Shown: one piece after another, positions 7,683 to 18,035 of the stretch | How positions within the stretch are numbered: position 1 is the first letter of the stretch | Layout: each line of letters opens with the position of its first letter | Assembly: GCF_010367435.1 (NCBI RefSeq) | Contig: NZ_WJWY01000014.1 | Location: 1-54,780 of the forward strand | Source of the DNA: Fusobacterium sp. IOR10 | Lineage (GTDB): Bacteria; Fusobacteriota; Fusobacteriia; Fusobacteriales; Fusobacteriaceae | DNA length: 54,780 bases | Direction of reading: 5' to 3' | Program-made: the position numbers and the translations under genes | Notes under the pieces: generated by a model | Database searches by the model: none | The model's input: only the letters and a program-made list of their open reading frames with translations | What the model was told of the DNA's origin: nothing

Positions 7683-10600
7683 ATGGGAATAAAAAGTTTT
7701 GAAAAAATAAGAATAAAACTTGCTTCGCCTGAAAAGATTTATGAATGGTCTCATGGGGAAATAATGAAACCAGAGACAATAAATTATAGAACACTGAATC
7801 CAGAGATGGATGGTTTATTTTGTGAGAGAATATTTGGACCAAGTAAAGATTGGGAATGTGCTTGCGGAAAATATAAAAGAATGAGATATAAAGGTCTTGT
7901 TTGTGAAAAGTGTGGTGTAGAAGTAACTAAATCAAAAGTTAGAAGAGAAAGAATGGGGCATATAGCATTAGCTGCCCCAGTATCTCATATTTGGTATTCA
8001 AAAGGAACTCCTAATAAAATGGCATTAGTATTGGGAATTTCACCTAAAGAATTGGAATCAGTTCTTTATTTTGCTAGATATGTTGTTATAAAAAGTTCTG
8101 AAGAATCTTTACCTGTAGGGAAGATTTTAAATGAAAAAGAATACAAATTATTTAAACAAATGTACAAAAATGCCTTTGAAGCTAAAATGGGTGCAGAAGC
8201 TATTTTAAGATTACTAGAGGACTTAGACTTAGTTGCTATTAAAGAAAGTTTAGAAAAAGATTTAGACGAAGTAACTTCTAGTCAAAAAAGAAAAAAAGTA
8301 GCAAAGAGATTAAAAATTGTTAGAGATTTTTTAGAATCAGGGAATCAACCTGCTTGGATGATATTAAAAAATGTACCAGTTATACCTGCTGACTTAAGAC
8401 CTATGGTTCAGTTAGATGGTGGAAGATTTGCAACTTCAGATCTTAATGATTTATATAGAAGAGTTATAAATAGAAATAATAGACTTAAAAAATTATTAGA
8501 AATTAAAGCTCCAGAGATAGTTGTAAAAAATGAAAAAAGAATGCTTCAAGAAGCAGTGGATGCTCTAATTGATAATGGTAGAAGAGGAAAACCTGTTGTT
8601 GCTCAAAATAACAGAGAATTAAAATCATTGTCAGATATGCTTAAAGGGAAACAAGGAAGATTTAGACAAAATTTACTAGGGAAAAGGGTTGATTATTCTG
8701 CAAGATCAGTAATCGTTGTAGGACCATCTTTAAAAATGGATCAATGTGGAATTCCTAAAAAAATGGCGTTAGAATTATATAAGCCTTTTATTATGAGAGA
8801 GTTAGTTAAAAGAGAACTAGCGACTAACATAAAAACAGCTAAGAAATTAGTTGAAGAAGCAGATGATAAAGTTTGGGACGTTATTGAAGATGTAATAAAA
8901 GGACATCCAGTTTTATTAAATAGAGCCCCAACTTTACATAGATTATCAATTCAAGCTTTCGAACCAGTGTTAATAGAAGGAAAAGCTATAAGATTACATC
9001 CATTAGTATGTTCAGCCTTTAATGCAGATTTCGATGGAGACCAAATGGCAGTACATTTAGTGCTATCTCCAGAAGCTATAATGGAAGCTAAACTATTAAT
9101 GTTAGCTCCAAATAATATAATTGCTCCTTCAAATGGTCAACCAATAGCAGTTCCAGGTCAAGATATGGTTATGGGATGTTATTACATGACTAAAGATAGA
9201 CCAGGATGTAAAGGGGAAGGAAAACAATTTTCAAATAAAGCTCAAGTATTGACAGCTTATGAAAATGGTGTAATAGAAACACATTCAATTATAAAAGTTA
9301 GAATAAATGGAGAGTTAGTAACAACAACTCCAGGAAGAGTTCTGTTTGGAGAAATATTACCAGAAGAAATAAGAGATTATACTTTAACTTATGGAAAAGG
9401 ACCTTTAAAAAAATTAATTGCAGACTTATATGATGGATTTGGATTTACAGTAACAGCTGAAATAATAAATAAAGTTAAAAACTTTGGATATCATTATTCT
9501 ACATTTGCTGGTGTTTCTGTAGGAATAGAAGATTTAGAAATTCCTGAATCAAAAAAAGCAATTTTAGAAGAAGCAGATAAAGAAGTTACAAGTATAGAAG
9601 AAGAATACAAAGCTGGAAAAATCATAAACGAAGAAAGATATAGAAAAACAATATCTGTATGGGCAAAAGCTACTCAAGATGTTACAGATGCAATGATGAA
9701 TGGTCTAGATGAATTCAACCCAGTTTATATGATGGCAACTTCAGGAGCCAGAGGATCTGTTCAACAAATGAGACAACTAGCAGCAATGAGAGGAAACATG
9801 GCCGATACAAGAGGAAGAATAATAGAAGTACCTATTAAAGCTAACTTCCGTGAAGGGTTAACTGTATTAGAATTTTTCATGTCATCTCATGGAGCTAGAA
9901 AAGGATTAGCTGATACAGCTTTAAGAACAGCCGATTCAGGATACTTAACAAGAAGATTAGTTGATATTTCTCATGAAGTAATAGTAAACGCAGAAGATTG
10001 TGGAACTCATGAAGGAATTGAAGTTTCAGACTTGATTTCTGAAGGAAAAGTTATAGAAACATTAGCAGAAAGAATAAATGGAAGAGTTTTAGCAGAAGAT
10101 TTAATTGTTGATAAAGAAGTAATAGCCACAAGAAACACTTTAATAAATAAAGAATTAATTGCTAAGATTCAAGAGTTAGAAATAAAAAAAATAAAAATAA
10201 GATCACCACTAACTTGCTCATTGGAAAAGGGTGTTTGTAAAAAATGTTATGGTATGGATTTATCAAATCATCAAGAGGTCCTAGAAGGGGAAGCAGTTGG
10301 AGTTATTGCTGCTCAGTCAATAGGAGAACCTGGAACACAACTTACAATGAGAACTTTCCATACAGGTGGGGTAGCTATGGCAACTGCTTCAGCAACAACT
10401 AAAAGAGCTGATAACAGTGGTATTGCTAAATTCAAAGATATGAAGGTATTGATTAATGAAACTGGAGAAGAAATTGTTGTAAGTCAATCAGCAAAAGTTT
10501 CTATAGAAAATAATGATCATGAAATTCCTTCTGGTTCTGTATTGAAAGTAAAAGATGGAAGCAAAATAAATAAGGGAGATGTATTGGCAAACGTCAATCC

Positions 10601-11630
10601 ATATCATATTCCTATTATTTGTGACCAAGATGGTGTAGTTGCTTTTAAAGAGATTACTATAAAAGAAAACTATGATGAAAAATATGGAGTTACAGAATAC
10701 TTAGCAGTAAAACCTGTAGAGTCAGGAGATAGTAACCCAAGATTAGTAATATTAGATGAAAACAAAGAAGTAAAAGCAAGTTGTCCAATTCCATTTGGGG
10801 CTTATATGATGGTTCACGAAGGGGAAAAAGTAACAACAGGACAAGTTATTGCTAAGCTTATAAAAGAAGGGGAAGGAACTAAAGATATCACTGGTGGTCT
10901 TCCAAGAGTACAAGAATTATTTGAAGCAAGAAATCCTAAGGGAAAAGCACTGTTAACAGAAATAGATGGTAAAGTAGAAATAACTAATAAAAAGAAAAAA
11001 GGAATGAGAATTTTAATAGTTAGAGATGTTAATGATGTAGAAACATTTAAAGAATACTTAGTTTCTGTAGGGGATCACTTAGTTGTAACAGATGGTATGC
11101 TAGTAAAATCTGGAGATAAAATAACAGATGGTGCTATTTCTCCTTATGATGTATTGAACATAAAGGGTCTTGTAGCAGCAGAACAATTTATACTAGAATC
11201 AGTTCAACAAGTATATAGAGATCAAGGTGTTACAGTAAATGATAAACATATAGAAATTATAGTAAAACAAATGTTTAAAAAAGTAAAAATTATTAATTCT
11301 GGATCTTCATTATTATTAGAAGATGAAGTAGTTGAAAAGAGAATAGTAGACTTAGAAAATGAAGAATTAAAAGCAAAAAATAAAAAATTAATTCAGTATG
11401 AACCAGTTATACAAGGTATAACTAAAGCTGCAGTTAATACAGAAAGTTTCATTTCAGCAGCATCATTCCAAGAGACAACGAAAGTTCTTTCTAATGCCGC
11501 TATAGAAGGAAAAGAAGATTATCTTGAAGGATTAAAAGAAAATGTAATTATTGGGAAAAAGATTCCAGCAGGAACTGGTTATATAAAATATAAACATATA
11601 ATCCCAAAAGAAGTTAAAGAAGAACAATAA
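7683..11630 (+). CDS. rpoC: DNA-directed RNA polymerase subunit beta'
   Basis: The 1315-residue catalytic subunit of RNA polymerase. The N-terminal zinc ribbon ([13 protein letters not shown] with CEKCG, about residues 59-80), the bridge and lid regions, and the catalytic loop [12 protein letters not shown] (about 446-457), whose three aspartates bind Mg2+, are intact. A second zinc site is formed by [19 protein letters not shown] (about residues 780-860). The trigger loop region [18 protein letters not shown] follows. The ribosome site AAGGAGG lies upstream. A perfect-stem terminator begins two bases after the stop, so rpoC ends the large transcription unit. Confidence 0.99.
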   Translation: MGIKSFEKIRIKLASPEKIYEWSHGEIMKPETINYRTLNPEMDGLFCERIFGPSKDWECACGKYKRMRYKGLVCEKCGVEVTKSKVRRERMGHIALAAPVSHIWYSKGTPNKMALVLGISPKELESVLYFARYVVIKSSEESLPVGKILNEKEYKLFKQMYKNAFEAKMGAEAILRLLEDLDLVAIKESLEKDLDEVTSSQKRKKVAKRLKIVRDFLESGNQPAWMILKNVPVIPADLRPMVQLDGGRFATSDLNDLYRRVINRNNRLKKLLEIKAPEIVVKNEKRMLQEAVDALIDNGRRGKPVVAQNNRELKSLSDMLKGKQGRFRQNLLGKRVDYSARSVIVVGPSLKMDQCGIPKKMALELYKPFIMRELVKRELATNIKTAKKLVEEADDKVWDVIEDVIKGHPVLLNRAPTLHRLSIQAFEPVLIEGKAIRLHPLVCSAFNADFDGDQMAVHLVLSPEAIMEAKLLMLAPNNIIAPSNGQPIAVPGQDMVMGCYYMTKDRPGCKGEGKQFSNKAQVLTAYENGVIETHSIIKVRINGELVTTTPGRVLFGEILPEEIRDYTLTYGKGPLKKLIADLYDGFGFTVTAEIINKVKNFGYHYSTFAGVSVGIEDLEIPESKKAILEEADKEVTSIEEEYKAGKIINEERYRKTISVWAKATQDVTDAMMNGLDEFNPVYMMATSGARGSVQQMRQLAAMRGNMADTRGRIIEVPIKANFREGLTVLEFFMSSHGARKGLADTALRTADSGYLTRRLVDISHEVIVNAEDCGTHEGIEVSDLISEGKVIETLAERINGRVLAEDLIVDKEVIATRNTLINKELIAKIQELEIKKIKIRSPLTCSLEKGVCKKCYGMDLSNHQEVLEGEAVGVIAAQSIGEPGTQLTMRTFHTGGVAMATASATTKRADNSGIAKFKDMKVLINETGEEIVVSQSAKVSIENNDHEIPSGSVLKVKDGSKINKGDVLANVNPYHIPIICDQDGVVAFKEITIKENYDEKYGVTEYLAVKPVESGDSNPRLVILDENKEVKASCPIPFGAYMMVHEGEKVTTGQVIAKLIKEGEGTKDITGGLPRVQELFEARNPKGKALLTEIDGKVEITNKKKKGMRILIVRDVNDVETFKEYLVSVGDHLVVTDGMLVKSGDKITDGAISPYDVLNIKGLVAAEQFILESVQQVYRDQGVTVNDKHIEIIVKQMFKKVKIINSGSSLLLEDEVVEKRIVDLENEELKAKNKKLIQYEPVIQGITKAAVNTESFISAASFQETTKVLSNAAIEGKEDYLEGLKENVIIGKKIPAGTGYIKYKHIIPKEVKEEQ

Positions 11631-11631
11631 A

Positions 11632-11659
11632 AAAATAGGCGACTCTTGTCGCCTATTTT
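11632..11659 (+). terminator. Terminator after rpoC
   Basis: A perfect 12-bp stem, AAAATAGGCGAC (11632-11643) and GTCGCCTATTTT (11648-11659), with a TCTT loop; the A-rich 5' arm and T-rich 3' arm would let it act in either direction. It closes the rpoBC unit. Confidence 0.92.
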
Positions 11660-11667
11660 GATATAAT
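11659..11667 (+). promoter_or_regulatory. Extended -10 promoter for yicC-gmk-rpoZ-apbE
   Basis: TGATATAAT (TG-A-TATAAT) directly abuts the rpoC terminator and lies 24 nt before the yicC start. No good -35 box is found 17 bp upstream, as often in extended -10 promoters. The start site would be about 11674. Confidence 0.55.
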
Positions 11668-11690
11668 CTTAAAAATAAAGAGGTTACTAT

Positions 11691-12563
11691 ATGAGAAGTA
11701 TGACAGGTTATTCTAAAATTTCATATCAAAATTATAACTTTAATATTGGTATGGAAATAAAAAGTGTTAATAACAAAAATTTGAATTTGAAAATTAAAAT
11801 TCCAAATACTTTAAATTTTTTAGAAAATAAAATAAGAGCAACAGTAGCTTCAAGAATATCAAGAGGAAGCGTAGATTTAAGAATAACTTTTGAGGATAGA
11901 AGAGATTTTGAAAACTTGTATGAATATGATCAGAAAATGTGTGAAGCATATTTAAATATTTTAAATAAAATGGAACAAGATTTGAATGAAAAATTTTCTA
12001 ACAAAATAGACTATTTAGTTAATAACTTTAATGTTATTAAAAAGAAAGAACAAAACTCAAATGATTATGAAGAAATAATCGAAACTCAGCTGCAAAATCT
12101 TTTGAATTCTTTTATTTCATTTAAAGAGGATGAAGGAAATAGATTAAGAGAATATTTTAAAGAAAGAATTATTTTTATTGAAAAAAGACTAGAAAAAATA
12201 AAATTACATAAAGAAGAGATTGTTGAGATATATAAAGAGAAACTTTTAAAAAGACTAGATAGAATAAAGGGAGAAATTGAATTTTCAGAGGAAGACATAT
12301 TAAAAGAAATTTTATTGTTTACAGACAAAAGTGATATCTCAGAAGAGGTTTCTAGATTAGACAGTCATTTGAAACAACTTCATATTGAACTTGATTCTGA
12401 CAGTGAAGTAATTGGGAAAAAAATCGATTTTATACTTCAGGAAATGTTTAGAGAACTTAATACAACAGGAGTGAAGTCAAACTCATACGAAATATCAAAG
12501 CTTGTGGTAGAATGCAAATCAGAAATAGAAAAAATAAGAGAACAAGCTATGAATATAGAGTAA
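11691..12563 (+). CDS. YicC/YloC family endoribonuclease
   Basis: A 290-residue member of the YicC/YloC family, stress-associated proteins for which endoribonuclease activity has been described. The diagnostic N-terminus MRSMTGYSK, the segment EIKSVNNKNLNLKIK and the C-terminal block REHN-like REL(N)TTGVKSNSYEISKLVVECKSEIEKIREQAMNIE are present, covering both family domains (YicC-like N- and DUF1732-like C-terminal). The middle is lysine- and glutamate-rich and probably helical. It is the first gene after the rpoC terminator, with gmk 24 nt downstream, reproducing the widespread yicC-gmk-rpoZ order. The precise substrate cannot be read from sequence. Confidence 0.9.
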   Translation: MRSMTGYSKISYQNYNFNIGMEIKSVNNKNLNLKIKIPNTLNFLENKIRATVASRISRGSVDLRITFEDRRDFENLYEYDQKMCEAYLNILNKMEQDLNEKFSNKIDYLVNNFNVIKKKEQNSNDYEEIIETQLQNLLNSFISFKEDEGNRLREYFKERIIFIEKRLEKIKLHKEEIVEIYKEKLLKRLDRIKGEIEFSEEDILKEILLFTDKSDISEEVSRLDSHLKQLHIELDSDSEVIGKKIDFILQEMFRELNTTGVKSNSYEISKLVVECKSEIEKIREQAMNIE

Positions 12564-12587
12564 TTAAATTATTAAGGAGACATTAAA

Positions 12588-13142
12588 ATGAAAAAGGGAA
12601 ATTTGTTTATAGTTTCTGGGCCGAGTGGTGCTGGGAAATCTACAATATGTAGACTCGTTAGAAAAATGTTAAATATAAATTTAGCAACATCAGCAACAAC
12701 AAGAAAGCCAAGAAAAGGTGAGATTAACGGGGCTGATTATTACTTTTTATCAGTAAAAGAATTTGAAGAGAAATTAAAAAATGGAGATTTTTTAGAATAT
12801 GCAAAAGTTCATGAAAATTATTATGGAACTTTAAAATCTGAAGTAGAAAATAGATTGTTAAATGGAGAAAATGTTATACTAGAAATAGATGTACAAGGTG
12901 GTTTACAAGTTAAAGAAGTTTACAAAGATTCAAATATGATATTCTTTAAAACACCGACTTTAGAAGATTTAGAAAAAAGATTAAGGGGTAGAAAAACAGA
13001 TGATGAGGAAACTATCCAATTGAGATTGAAAAATTCTTTAAAGGAATTAGAATTTGAAAGCAAATATGATATTTCTATAGTGAATTATACAGTTGAAAAA
13101 TCTTGTGAAGAATTGATTAATATAATAAAGAGTAAAAATTAG
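12588..13142 (+). CDS. gmk: Guanylate kinase
   Basis: This 184-residue enzyme phosphorylates GMP to GDP with ATP. The P-loop GPSGAGKST lies at about residues 11-19, followed by the GMP-binding segment SATTRKPRKGEINGADYYFLS and the lid region with GRKTDDEETIQLRL. EIDVQGGLQV, the Walker B-like segment, is intact. Length is typical. It sits between yicC and rpoZ (8-nt gap to rpoZ), the standard arrangement, with a ribosome site AAGGAGA before the ATG. GDP/GTP supply links it functionally to the RNA polymerase omega gene next door. Confidence 0.97.
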   Translation: MKKGNLFIVSGPSGAGKSTICRLVRKMLNINLATSATTRKPRKGEINGADYYFLSVKEFEEKLKNGDFLEYAKVHENYYGTLKSEVENRLLNGENVILEIDVQGGLQVKEVYKDSNMIFFKTPTLEDLEKRLRGRKTDDEETIQLRLKNSLKELEFESKYDISIVNYTVEKSCEELINIIKSKN

Positions 13143-13150
13143 GAGGAAAA

Positions 13151-13366
13151 ATGAAAACAGAAGTAGTTTATGATCAACTTTTAAACAAAATTGAAAACAA
13201 GTATGTTTTAACAATAGTTGCAGGAAAAAGAATGAGAGATTTAAATAAGGGAAATCCAGCATTAGTAAAAACTAGTAAAAAAGCTAATTTAATGACAAAA
13301 GTATTTAAAGAAATTTTAGAAGATAGAATAACTTTTGGTTATGAAGAAAATCCAACAGAAGATTAG
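13151..13366 (+). CDS. rpoZ: DNA-directed RNA polymerase subunit omega
   Basis: A 71-residue protein with the omega pattern: N-terminal MKTEVVYDQLLNKIENKYVLTI-like segment, then AGKRMRDLN, a KTSKKANLMTKVFKEI stretch and an acidic tail (EENPTED). Omega wraps the C-terminus of beta' and helps RNA polymerase assembly. Position directly after gmk supports the call. The ribosome site AGGAGG is 6 nt upstream. The following apbE gene begins inside the last nine codons, in another frame, implying coupled translation. Confidence 0.9.
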   Translation: MKTEVVYDQLLNKIENKYVLTIVAGKRMRDLNKGNPALVKTSKKANLMTKVFKEILEDRITFGYEENPTED

Positions 13367-14330
13367 AAAAGGAATAGTTTTTTTATTACTAGTAATTTTA
13401 TCTGGATGTGGAAATTCAGTAAAAAAAATAAGTGAAGAAAAGTTTTTATTTGGAACATATATTAACATTATAATCTATTCTAATAATGAAACTAAAGCTA
13501 AGAAATCAATAGAATTAGCCTTTGAAAAAATAAAAGAAATAGATGAAAAATATAATAGTAAAAATAGTAAGTCAGTAATATATAAAATAAATAATGAAAA
13601 AAATAAAGAAATAGAGATAGATTCAGAATTGAAAAATATTTTAAATAGTGTAAGAAAAATTTATGTTGAAAGTGGGAAAAGATATGATATAACAATTTCT
13701 CCCCTTCTTGATCTTTGGGGATTTGGAAAAAATCCAAGAGATGAAGTTCCAAAAAAATCAGAGATAAAAGAAGTGTTAAAGCTTATAAATTTTTCAGATG
13801 TTGTTGTGGAAAAAAATAATTTAAAATATTTAAACAATGTAAAAAAAATTGATACAGGATCTTTTCTCAAGGGATACGCAATAGAGAAAGCTAAAAATTT
13901 ATTAGAAAAAAGAGGGGAAGAACATGCATTTATAACCTCTATTTCTAGTATAGCAACAATAGGAAAAAAATTAGAGAATAAGCCATGGAGAGTAGGGATA
14001 CAAGACCCTTTTAATTCGGAGAAAACCTTAGGTATTATTGAATTATCAGGAAATTCTTTAGGTGTAAGTGGAGATTATCAAACTTATGTTGAAATAAATG
14101 GGAAAAAATATCATCACCTTATGGATAAACAAACAGGATATCCAATTGACGACAAAAAATTAGTGGCTGTAATTTCTAAATCAGCTTTTTTAGCAGATAT
14201 GTATTCAACAGCTTTATTTTCCATGTCTGAACAAGAAATATTTAAATTTGCAGAAAAAAATCAAATAGAAGTTTTAATTGTAAAGAGTAACGGAGAGAAA
14301 ATAACTACAAAGAATTTTATACTTAAATAA
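13341..14330 (+). CDS. apbE: FAD:protein FMN transferase (ApbE), lipoprotein
   Basis: ApbE transfers FMN from FAD to a threonine of target proteins such as the NqrB/NqrC or RnfD/RnfG subunits of sodium-pumping complexes, acting on the outer face of the inner membrane. The N-terminus is a lipoprotein signal ending in LSGC (lipid-acceptor Cys 23 from ATG 13341). Family blocks are present: YDITISPLLDLWGFG, KKIDTGSFLKGYAIEKA, a variant GDYQTYVEINGKKYHHLMDKQTGYP region, and near the end KSAFLADMYSTALFSM. ATG 13341 overlaps rpoZ by 26 nt and lacks a clear ribosome site, so translation is probably coupled to rpoZ; a TTG two codons upstream is possible. No Rnf or Nqr genes are visible here. Confidence 0.9.
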   Translation: MKKIQQKIRKGIVFLLLVILSGCGNSVKKISEEKFLFGTYINIIIYSNNETKAKKSIELAFEKIKEIDEKYNSKNSKSVIYKINNEKNKEIEIDSELKNILNSVRKIYVESGKRYDITISPLLDLWGFGKNPRDEVPKKSEIKEVLKLINFSDVVVEKNNLKYLNNVKKIDTGSFLKGYAIEKAKNLLEKRGEEHAFITSISSIATIGKKLENKPWRVGIQDPFNSEKTLGIIELSGNSLGVSGDYQTYVEINGKKYHHLMDKQTGYPIDDKKLVAVISKSAFLADMYSTALFSMSEQEIFKFAEKNQIEVLIVKSNGEKITTKNFILK

Positions 14331-14338
14331 TAAAACAC

Positions 14339-14367
14339 TTGAAATAAAAGATATAAACTACTATAAT
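14339..14367 (+). promoter_or_regulatory. Promoter for hppA
   Basis: TTGAAA (14339-14344) and TATAAT (14362-14367), separated by 17 bp. The expected start near 14374 lies just inside an alternative ATG at 14372, which rules out that ATG and supports the hppA start at 14405. Confidence 0.85.
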
Positions 14368-14404
14368 ACAAATGAGCAAAAATTTTTTTATGGGGGGGTT
14401 CAAG

Positions 14405-16408
14405 ATGGAAAAAATTATGTATCTAGGTATAGGAGCTGGGATTTTATCGTTATTAGCAGCGTTTTTTTATTCAAAAAAAGTGGATAGTTATGAAATTAAC
14501 ATTCCAAAGGTAGCTGAAATAACTGAGGCAATTAGAGAAGGGGCGATGGCTTTTTTAACAGCAGAGTATAAAATTTTGGTTTGGTTTGTTATAGGTGTAG
14601 CATTAGCTTTAGGATTTTTAATTTCTTTCAATACAGCAATAGCCTTTGTACTTGGGGCGATTACTTCTGCTTTAGCTGGTAATATTGGAATGAGAATAGC
14701 AACGAAAGCAAATGGTAGAACAGCTGTGGCAGCTAAAGAAGGTGGATTAGCAAAAGCACTTGATGTTGCCTTTGCAGGTGGTGCTGTAATGGGACTTTCT
14801 GTTGTAGGATTAGGAATGCTAATGTTATCTGTTTTAGTTCTAGTAATGGGTAAAGATGTAACATCATTTACTGACATAACAGGTTTTGGAATGGGAGCTT
14901 CTTCAATAGCTTTATTTGCGAGAGTTGGCGGAGGAATATATACCAAAGCAGCAGACGTTGGAGCAGACTTAGTTGGTAAAGTTGAAGTAGGAATACCAGA
15001 AGATGATCCAAGAAATCCAGCAACAATAGCTGATAATGTTGGAGACAATGTTGGAGATGTTGCAGGAATGGGAGCAGATTTATTTGAATCATATGTAGGA
15101 TCAATAATAGCAGCTATAACTATTGGTTTCACAATGAAAGAAAATACATTAAACTATGCTTTTGCACCAATCTTGATTTCAGCCTTGGGGATAATAGGAT
15201 CAATAATAGCAACATTTACAGTAAAAACAAATGATCCAGAAAAAGTTCATGCTAAATTAGAAGGCGGAACTAGAATAGCTGGAATATTAACAATAATAGC
15301 TTCTTATGGAGTGGTTTCAATATTAAAATTAGAAATTGGAGTATTTTATGCAATAGTTTCTGGATTAGTTGCAGGATTAATAATAGCTTATTTTACAGGA
15401 TTGTATACTGATACAGGAAAAAGAGCTGTAAATAGAATATCTGATGCAGCAGCAACAGGAGCAGCAACAGCTATAATAGAAGGTTTAGCAGTTGGAATGG
15501 AGTCCACTGTTGCTCCAATATTAACAATAGCGGCAGCTATTTTAGTTGCCTTTAAAGCAGCAGGACTATATGGAATAGCAATAGCAGCAGTTGGAATGTT
15601 AGCAACAACTGGAATGGTTGTAGCAGTTGACGCTTATGGTCCAGTAGCTGATAATGCTGGTGGAATTGCTGAAATGTCAGAACTTCCAGAGGAAGTAAGA
15701 AATTGTACTGATAAGTTGGATGCAGTTGGAAATTCAACTGCAGCAGTTGGAAAAGGATTTGCAGTTGGTTCAGCAGCTCTTACAGCTTTGTCTTTATTTG
15801 CAGCATATAGAGAAGCTGTAATTGTTCAAAGTGGAAAACCATTATCAATAGATGTTACCAATCCAGATGTAATAGTTGGATTATTCCTTGGTGGGATGTT
15901 AACATTCTTATTTTCAGCTTTAACAATGACTGCAGTTGGAAAAGCAGCTATGGAAATGGTTGAAGAAGTAAGAAGACAATTTAGAGAAATGCCAGGAATT
16001 ATGGATAAAACAGTAAAGCCTGACTATAAAAGATGTGTTGAAATTTCAACTCATTCTTCATTGAGACAAATGGTTTTACCAGGTATATTAGCTCTAATGG
16101 CTCCAATTTTAGTAGGAATTTGGTCAGTTGAAGCTTTAGGAGGATTACTAGCAGGAGCATTAGTAACAGGTATTCTAATGGCTATAATGATGGCCAATGC
16201 AGGTGGAGCTTGGGATAATGGTAAGAAACAAATAGAAGCAGGTTATAAAGGTGATGGTAAAGGTTCTGATAGACATAAAGCAGCAGTTGTTGGAGATACA
16301 GTTGGAGATCCCTTTAAAGATACTTCTGGTCCAGCATTGAATATACTAATAAAGCTAATGACTATAGTTTCTTTGGTTTTAGTACCGTTCTTTGTAAAAT
16401 TTATGTAA
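14405..16408 (+). CDS. hppA: Membrane-bound pyrophosphatase, K+-dependent, probably Na+-pumping
   Basis: A 667-residue, about 16-span inner-membrane pump that couples pyrophosphate hydrolysis to ion export. The substrate site [14 protein letters not shown] and the acidic [21 protein letters not shown] block are intact, as is the C-terminal [17 protein letters not shown]. The [12 protein letters not shown] segment carries alanine where K+-independent enzymes have lysine, marking the K+-dependent class. The glutamate in DLFES sits at the position typical of Na+-pumping members, one turn away from that of H+ pumps; ion choice is therefore inferred as Na+. ATG 14405 is chosen for the G-rich ribosome site and the promoter position. 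A terminator follows directly, so it is monocistronic. Confidence 0.95.
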   Translation: MEKIMYLGIGAGILSLLAAFFYSKKVDSYEINIPKVAEITEAIREGAMAFLTAEYKILVWFVIGVALALGFLISFNTAIAFVLGAITSALAGNIGMRIATKANGRTAVAAKEGGLAKALDVAFAGGAVMGLSVVGLGMLMLSVLVLVMGKDVTSFTDITGFGMGASSIALFARVGGGIYTKAADVGADLVGKVEVGIPEDDPRNPATIADNVGDNVGDVAGMGADLFESYVGSIIAAITIGFTMKENTLNYAFAPILISALGIIGSIIATFTVKTNDPEKVHAKLEGGTRIAGILTIIASYGVVSILKLEIGVFYAIVSGLVAGLIIAYFTGLYTDTGKRAVNRISDAAATGAATAIIEGLAVGMESTVAPILTIAAAILVAFKAAGLYGIAIAAVGMLATTGMVVAVDAYGPVADNAGGIAEMSELPEEVRNCTDKLDAVGNSTAAVGKGFAVGSAALTALSLFAAYREAVIVQSGKPLSIDVTNPDVIVGLFLGGMLTFLFSALTMTAVGKAAMEMVEEVRRQFREMPGIMDKTVKPDYKRCVEISTHSSLRQMVLPGILALMAPILVGIWSVEALGGLLAGALVTGILMAIMMANAGGAWDNGKKQIEAGYKGDGKGSDRHKAAVVGDTVGDPFKDTSGPALNILIKLMTIVSLVLVPFFVKFM

Positions 16409-16426
16409 TTTGAAATAATAGAAAAA

Positions 16427-16461
16427 AAAGAGTTGCTAAAATATTATTTTAGTAACTCTTT
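16427..16461 (+). terminator. Terminator after hppA
   Basis: The stem AAAGAGTTGCTAAAAT (16427-16442) pairs with ATTTTAGTAACTCTTT (16446-16461) with one mismatch and an ATT loop, followed by T residues. Confidence 0.88.
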
Positions 16462-16467
16462 TTAATA

Positions 16468-16496
16468 TAGAAAAAAAAGGATATATGTGATAAAAT
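16468..16496 (+). promoter_or_regulatory. Promoter for the uppS-cdsA-dxr-tmk-rseP operon
   Basis: TAGAAA (16468-16473), 17-bp spacer, TAAAAT (16491-16496) with an upstream TG extension (TG-A-TAAAAT). The start site near 16503 leaves a short leader before the TTG start of uppS. Confidence 0.55.
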
Positions 16497-16521
16497 TTAG
16501 TAGATTGAAAGGAGGTAAAAA

Positions 16522-17220
16522 TTGGAGGAAAAAATAAAAATACCAAAACACATAGCTATAATAATGGATGGAAATGGAAGATGGGCTAAATTAAATAATA
16601 AACCTAGAGTTTTGGGACATAAGGCAGGAGCAGAAACTCTAAGAAAAATAGTAACTCATTCTAAGAAAATAGGAGTAAAATATTTAACAGTATATGCTTT
16701 TTCTACTGAAAATTGGAAACGATCAAAGGAAGAAATAGAAGCATTAATGTTATTATTTAAGTTATATATAAATTCAGAAAGAAAAACTTTATTGAAAAAT
16801 AAAATTAGATTTGTAGTATCTGGGAGAAAAGAGGGAGTTAGCCCCTCTTTATTAACATTAATTGAAAGCCTTGAAGAATTAACTTCAAAGGATTATGAAA
16901 TGACTCTAAATATTGCCTTTAACTACGGAGGGAGAGCAGAAATTATAGATGCTTTTAACAAAGCAAATGAACAAGGTATGAAAATTACAGAACAAAATTT
17001 CAGTAATTTTTTATATAATAAAATTCCAGATCCAGAATTATTAATAAGAACAAGCGGAGAATTTAGAATATCTAATTTTTTATTATGGCAATTAGCTTAT
17101 TCAGAAATATATGTCACTGATATCTATTGGCCTGATTTTACAGAAAAAGATTTAGATGAAGCAATAAAAGATTACAATAAAAGAGAGCGAAGATTTGGGG
17201 GGAGATTAAATGTTAAGTAG
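16522..17220 (+). CDS. uppS: Isoprenyl transferase (undecaprenyl diphosphate synthase)
   Basis: A cis-prenyltransferase of 232 residues that condenses isopentenyl diphosphate units to make the C55 carrier lipid for peptidoglycan and LPS. The catalytic-site signature HIAIIMDGNGRWAK is at about residues 9-22; further blocks are GHKAGAETLRKIV, TVYAFSTENWKRS and DPELLIRTSGEFRISNFLLW. The start is TTG at 16522, placed just after a strong AAAGGAGG ribosome site; the next in-frame ATG lies inside the catalytic motif and is excluded. Its last 11 nt overlap cdsA. It heads a lipid and envelope operon. Confidence 0.96.
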   Translation: MEEKIKIPKHIAIIMDGNGRWAKLNNKPRVLGHKAGAETLRKIVTHSKKIGVKYLTVYAFSTENWKRSKEEIEALMLLFKLYINSERKTLLKNKIRFVVSGRKEGVSPSLLTLIESLEELTSKDYEMTLNIAFNYGGRAEIIDAFNKANEQGMKITEQNFSNFLYNKIPDPELLIRTSGEFRISNFLLWQLAYSEIYVTDIYWPDFTEKDLDEAIKDYNKRERRFGGRLNVK

Positions 17221-18025
17221 GATATTAGTAGCAATATTAGGTATACCTATACTAATATATATTTTTTATGTGGGGGGATTTCCTTTATTAGTTTTTTCTA
17301 ATGTAATTATAGGGATCGGTCTATACGAATTTTATAAAATGTCAGAAGAGATAGGGAACAAACCGTATTTAAAAATAGGAATTTTAACAGGACTGTTAAT
17401 TCCAAATTTTATTTACTTTTCAAATTTTTTAGAAAATAAAATTAATTTATTTTCACCATTAATATTTATATTTATATTAATAATGATAATGAGAATGGGT
17501 AAAAGTCAAATAGAAAATACAAGTAGAGATGTAGGGATAACCCTTTTAGGAATATTTTATATATCAGTTTTATTTAGTCATATATTATTATTGGAAAAAT
17601 TACCAAATGGTGGGAAATTAATTCTTTTAATTCAAATTTCAGTATGGGTATGTGATAGTGCAGCATATTTTGTAGGAATGAAATTTGGAAGAAAATTTTT
17701 TAAAGAAGGACTTTCTAAAATTAGTCCTAAAAAATCAAAGGAAGGAACAATTGGAGGTATATTATTTACAACTATCACAGTTATAATATTAAATAGCTTA
17801 TTTAATATTCTGGATGTAAATATAATTTTAATTTTATTTTTAGGTTTAATTATAAGTATTACAGCTCAAATTGGAGATTTAGCAGAGTCAATGTTTAAAA
17901 GAGAATTTAAAATAAAAGATTCAGGAAAATTATTAGGGGAACATGGTGGTATTTTAGATAGATTCGATAGTATGATTTTTGTTCTTCCAGTTGTTTATAA
18001 TTTATTAAAAATATTTATTTATTAG
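17210..18025 (+). CDS. cdsA: Phosphatidate cytidylyltransferase
   Basis: A 271-residue multi-span membrane enzyme making CDP-diacylglycerol from phosphatidate and CTP, the branch point of phospholipid synthesis. The conserved features are the [14 protein letters not shown] segment and the C-terminal signature [18 protein letters not shown], containing the metal-binding aspartates. About seven or eight hydrophobic segments are seen. It overlaps the uppS end by 11 nt and is followed by dxr after 10 nt; the uppS-cdsA-dxr order is widespread. Confidence 0.95.
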   Translation: MLSRILVAILGIPILIYIFYVGGFPLLVFSNVIIGIGLYEFYKMSEEIGNKPYLKIGILTGLLIPNFIYFSNFLENKINLFSPLIFIFILIMIMRMGKSQIENTSRDVGITLLGIFYISVLFSHILLLEKLPNGGKLILLIQISVWVCDSAAYFVGMKFGRKFFKEGLSKISPKKSKEGTIGGILFTTITVIILNSLFNILDVNIILILFLGLIISITAQIGDLAESMFKREFKIKDSGKLLGEHGGILDRFDSMIFVLPVVYNLLKIFIY

Positions 18026-18035
18026 AAAGGAAGAT

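Noticed and set aside
14372-14404. Upstream ATG as start of hppA
   Set aside because: It lies at or before the predicted transcription start (about 14374) and has no ribosome site; ATG 14405 has one.
14488-15132. Long minus-strand reading frame opposite hppA (214 codons)
   Set aside because: Shadow of the strongly biased hppA codons; no ribosome site, no recognisable protein, and hppA is certain.
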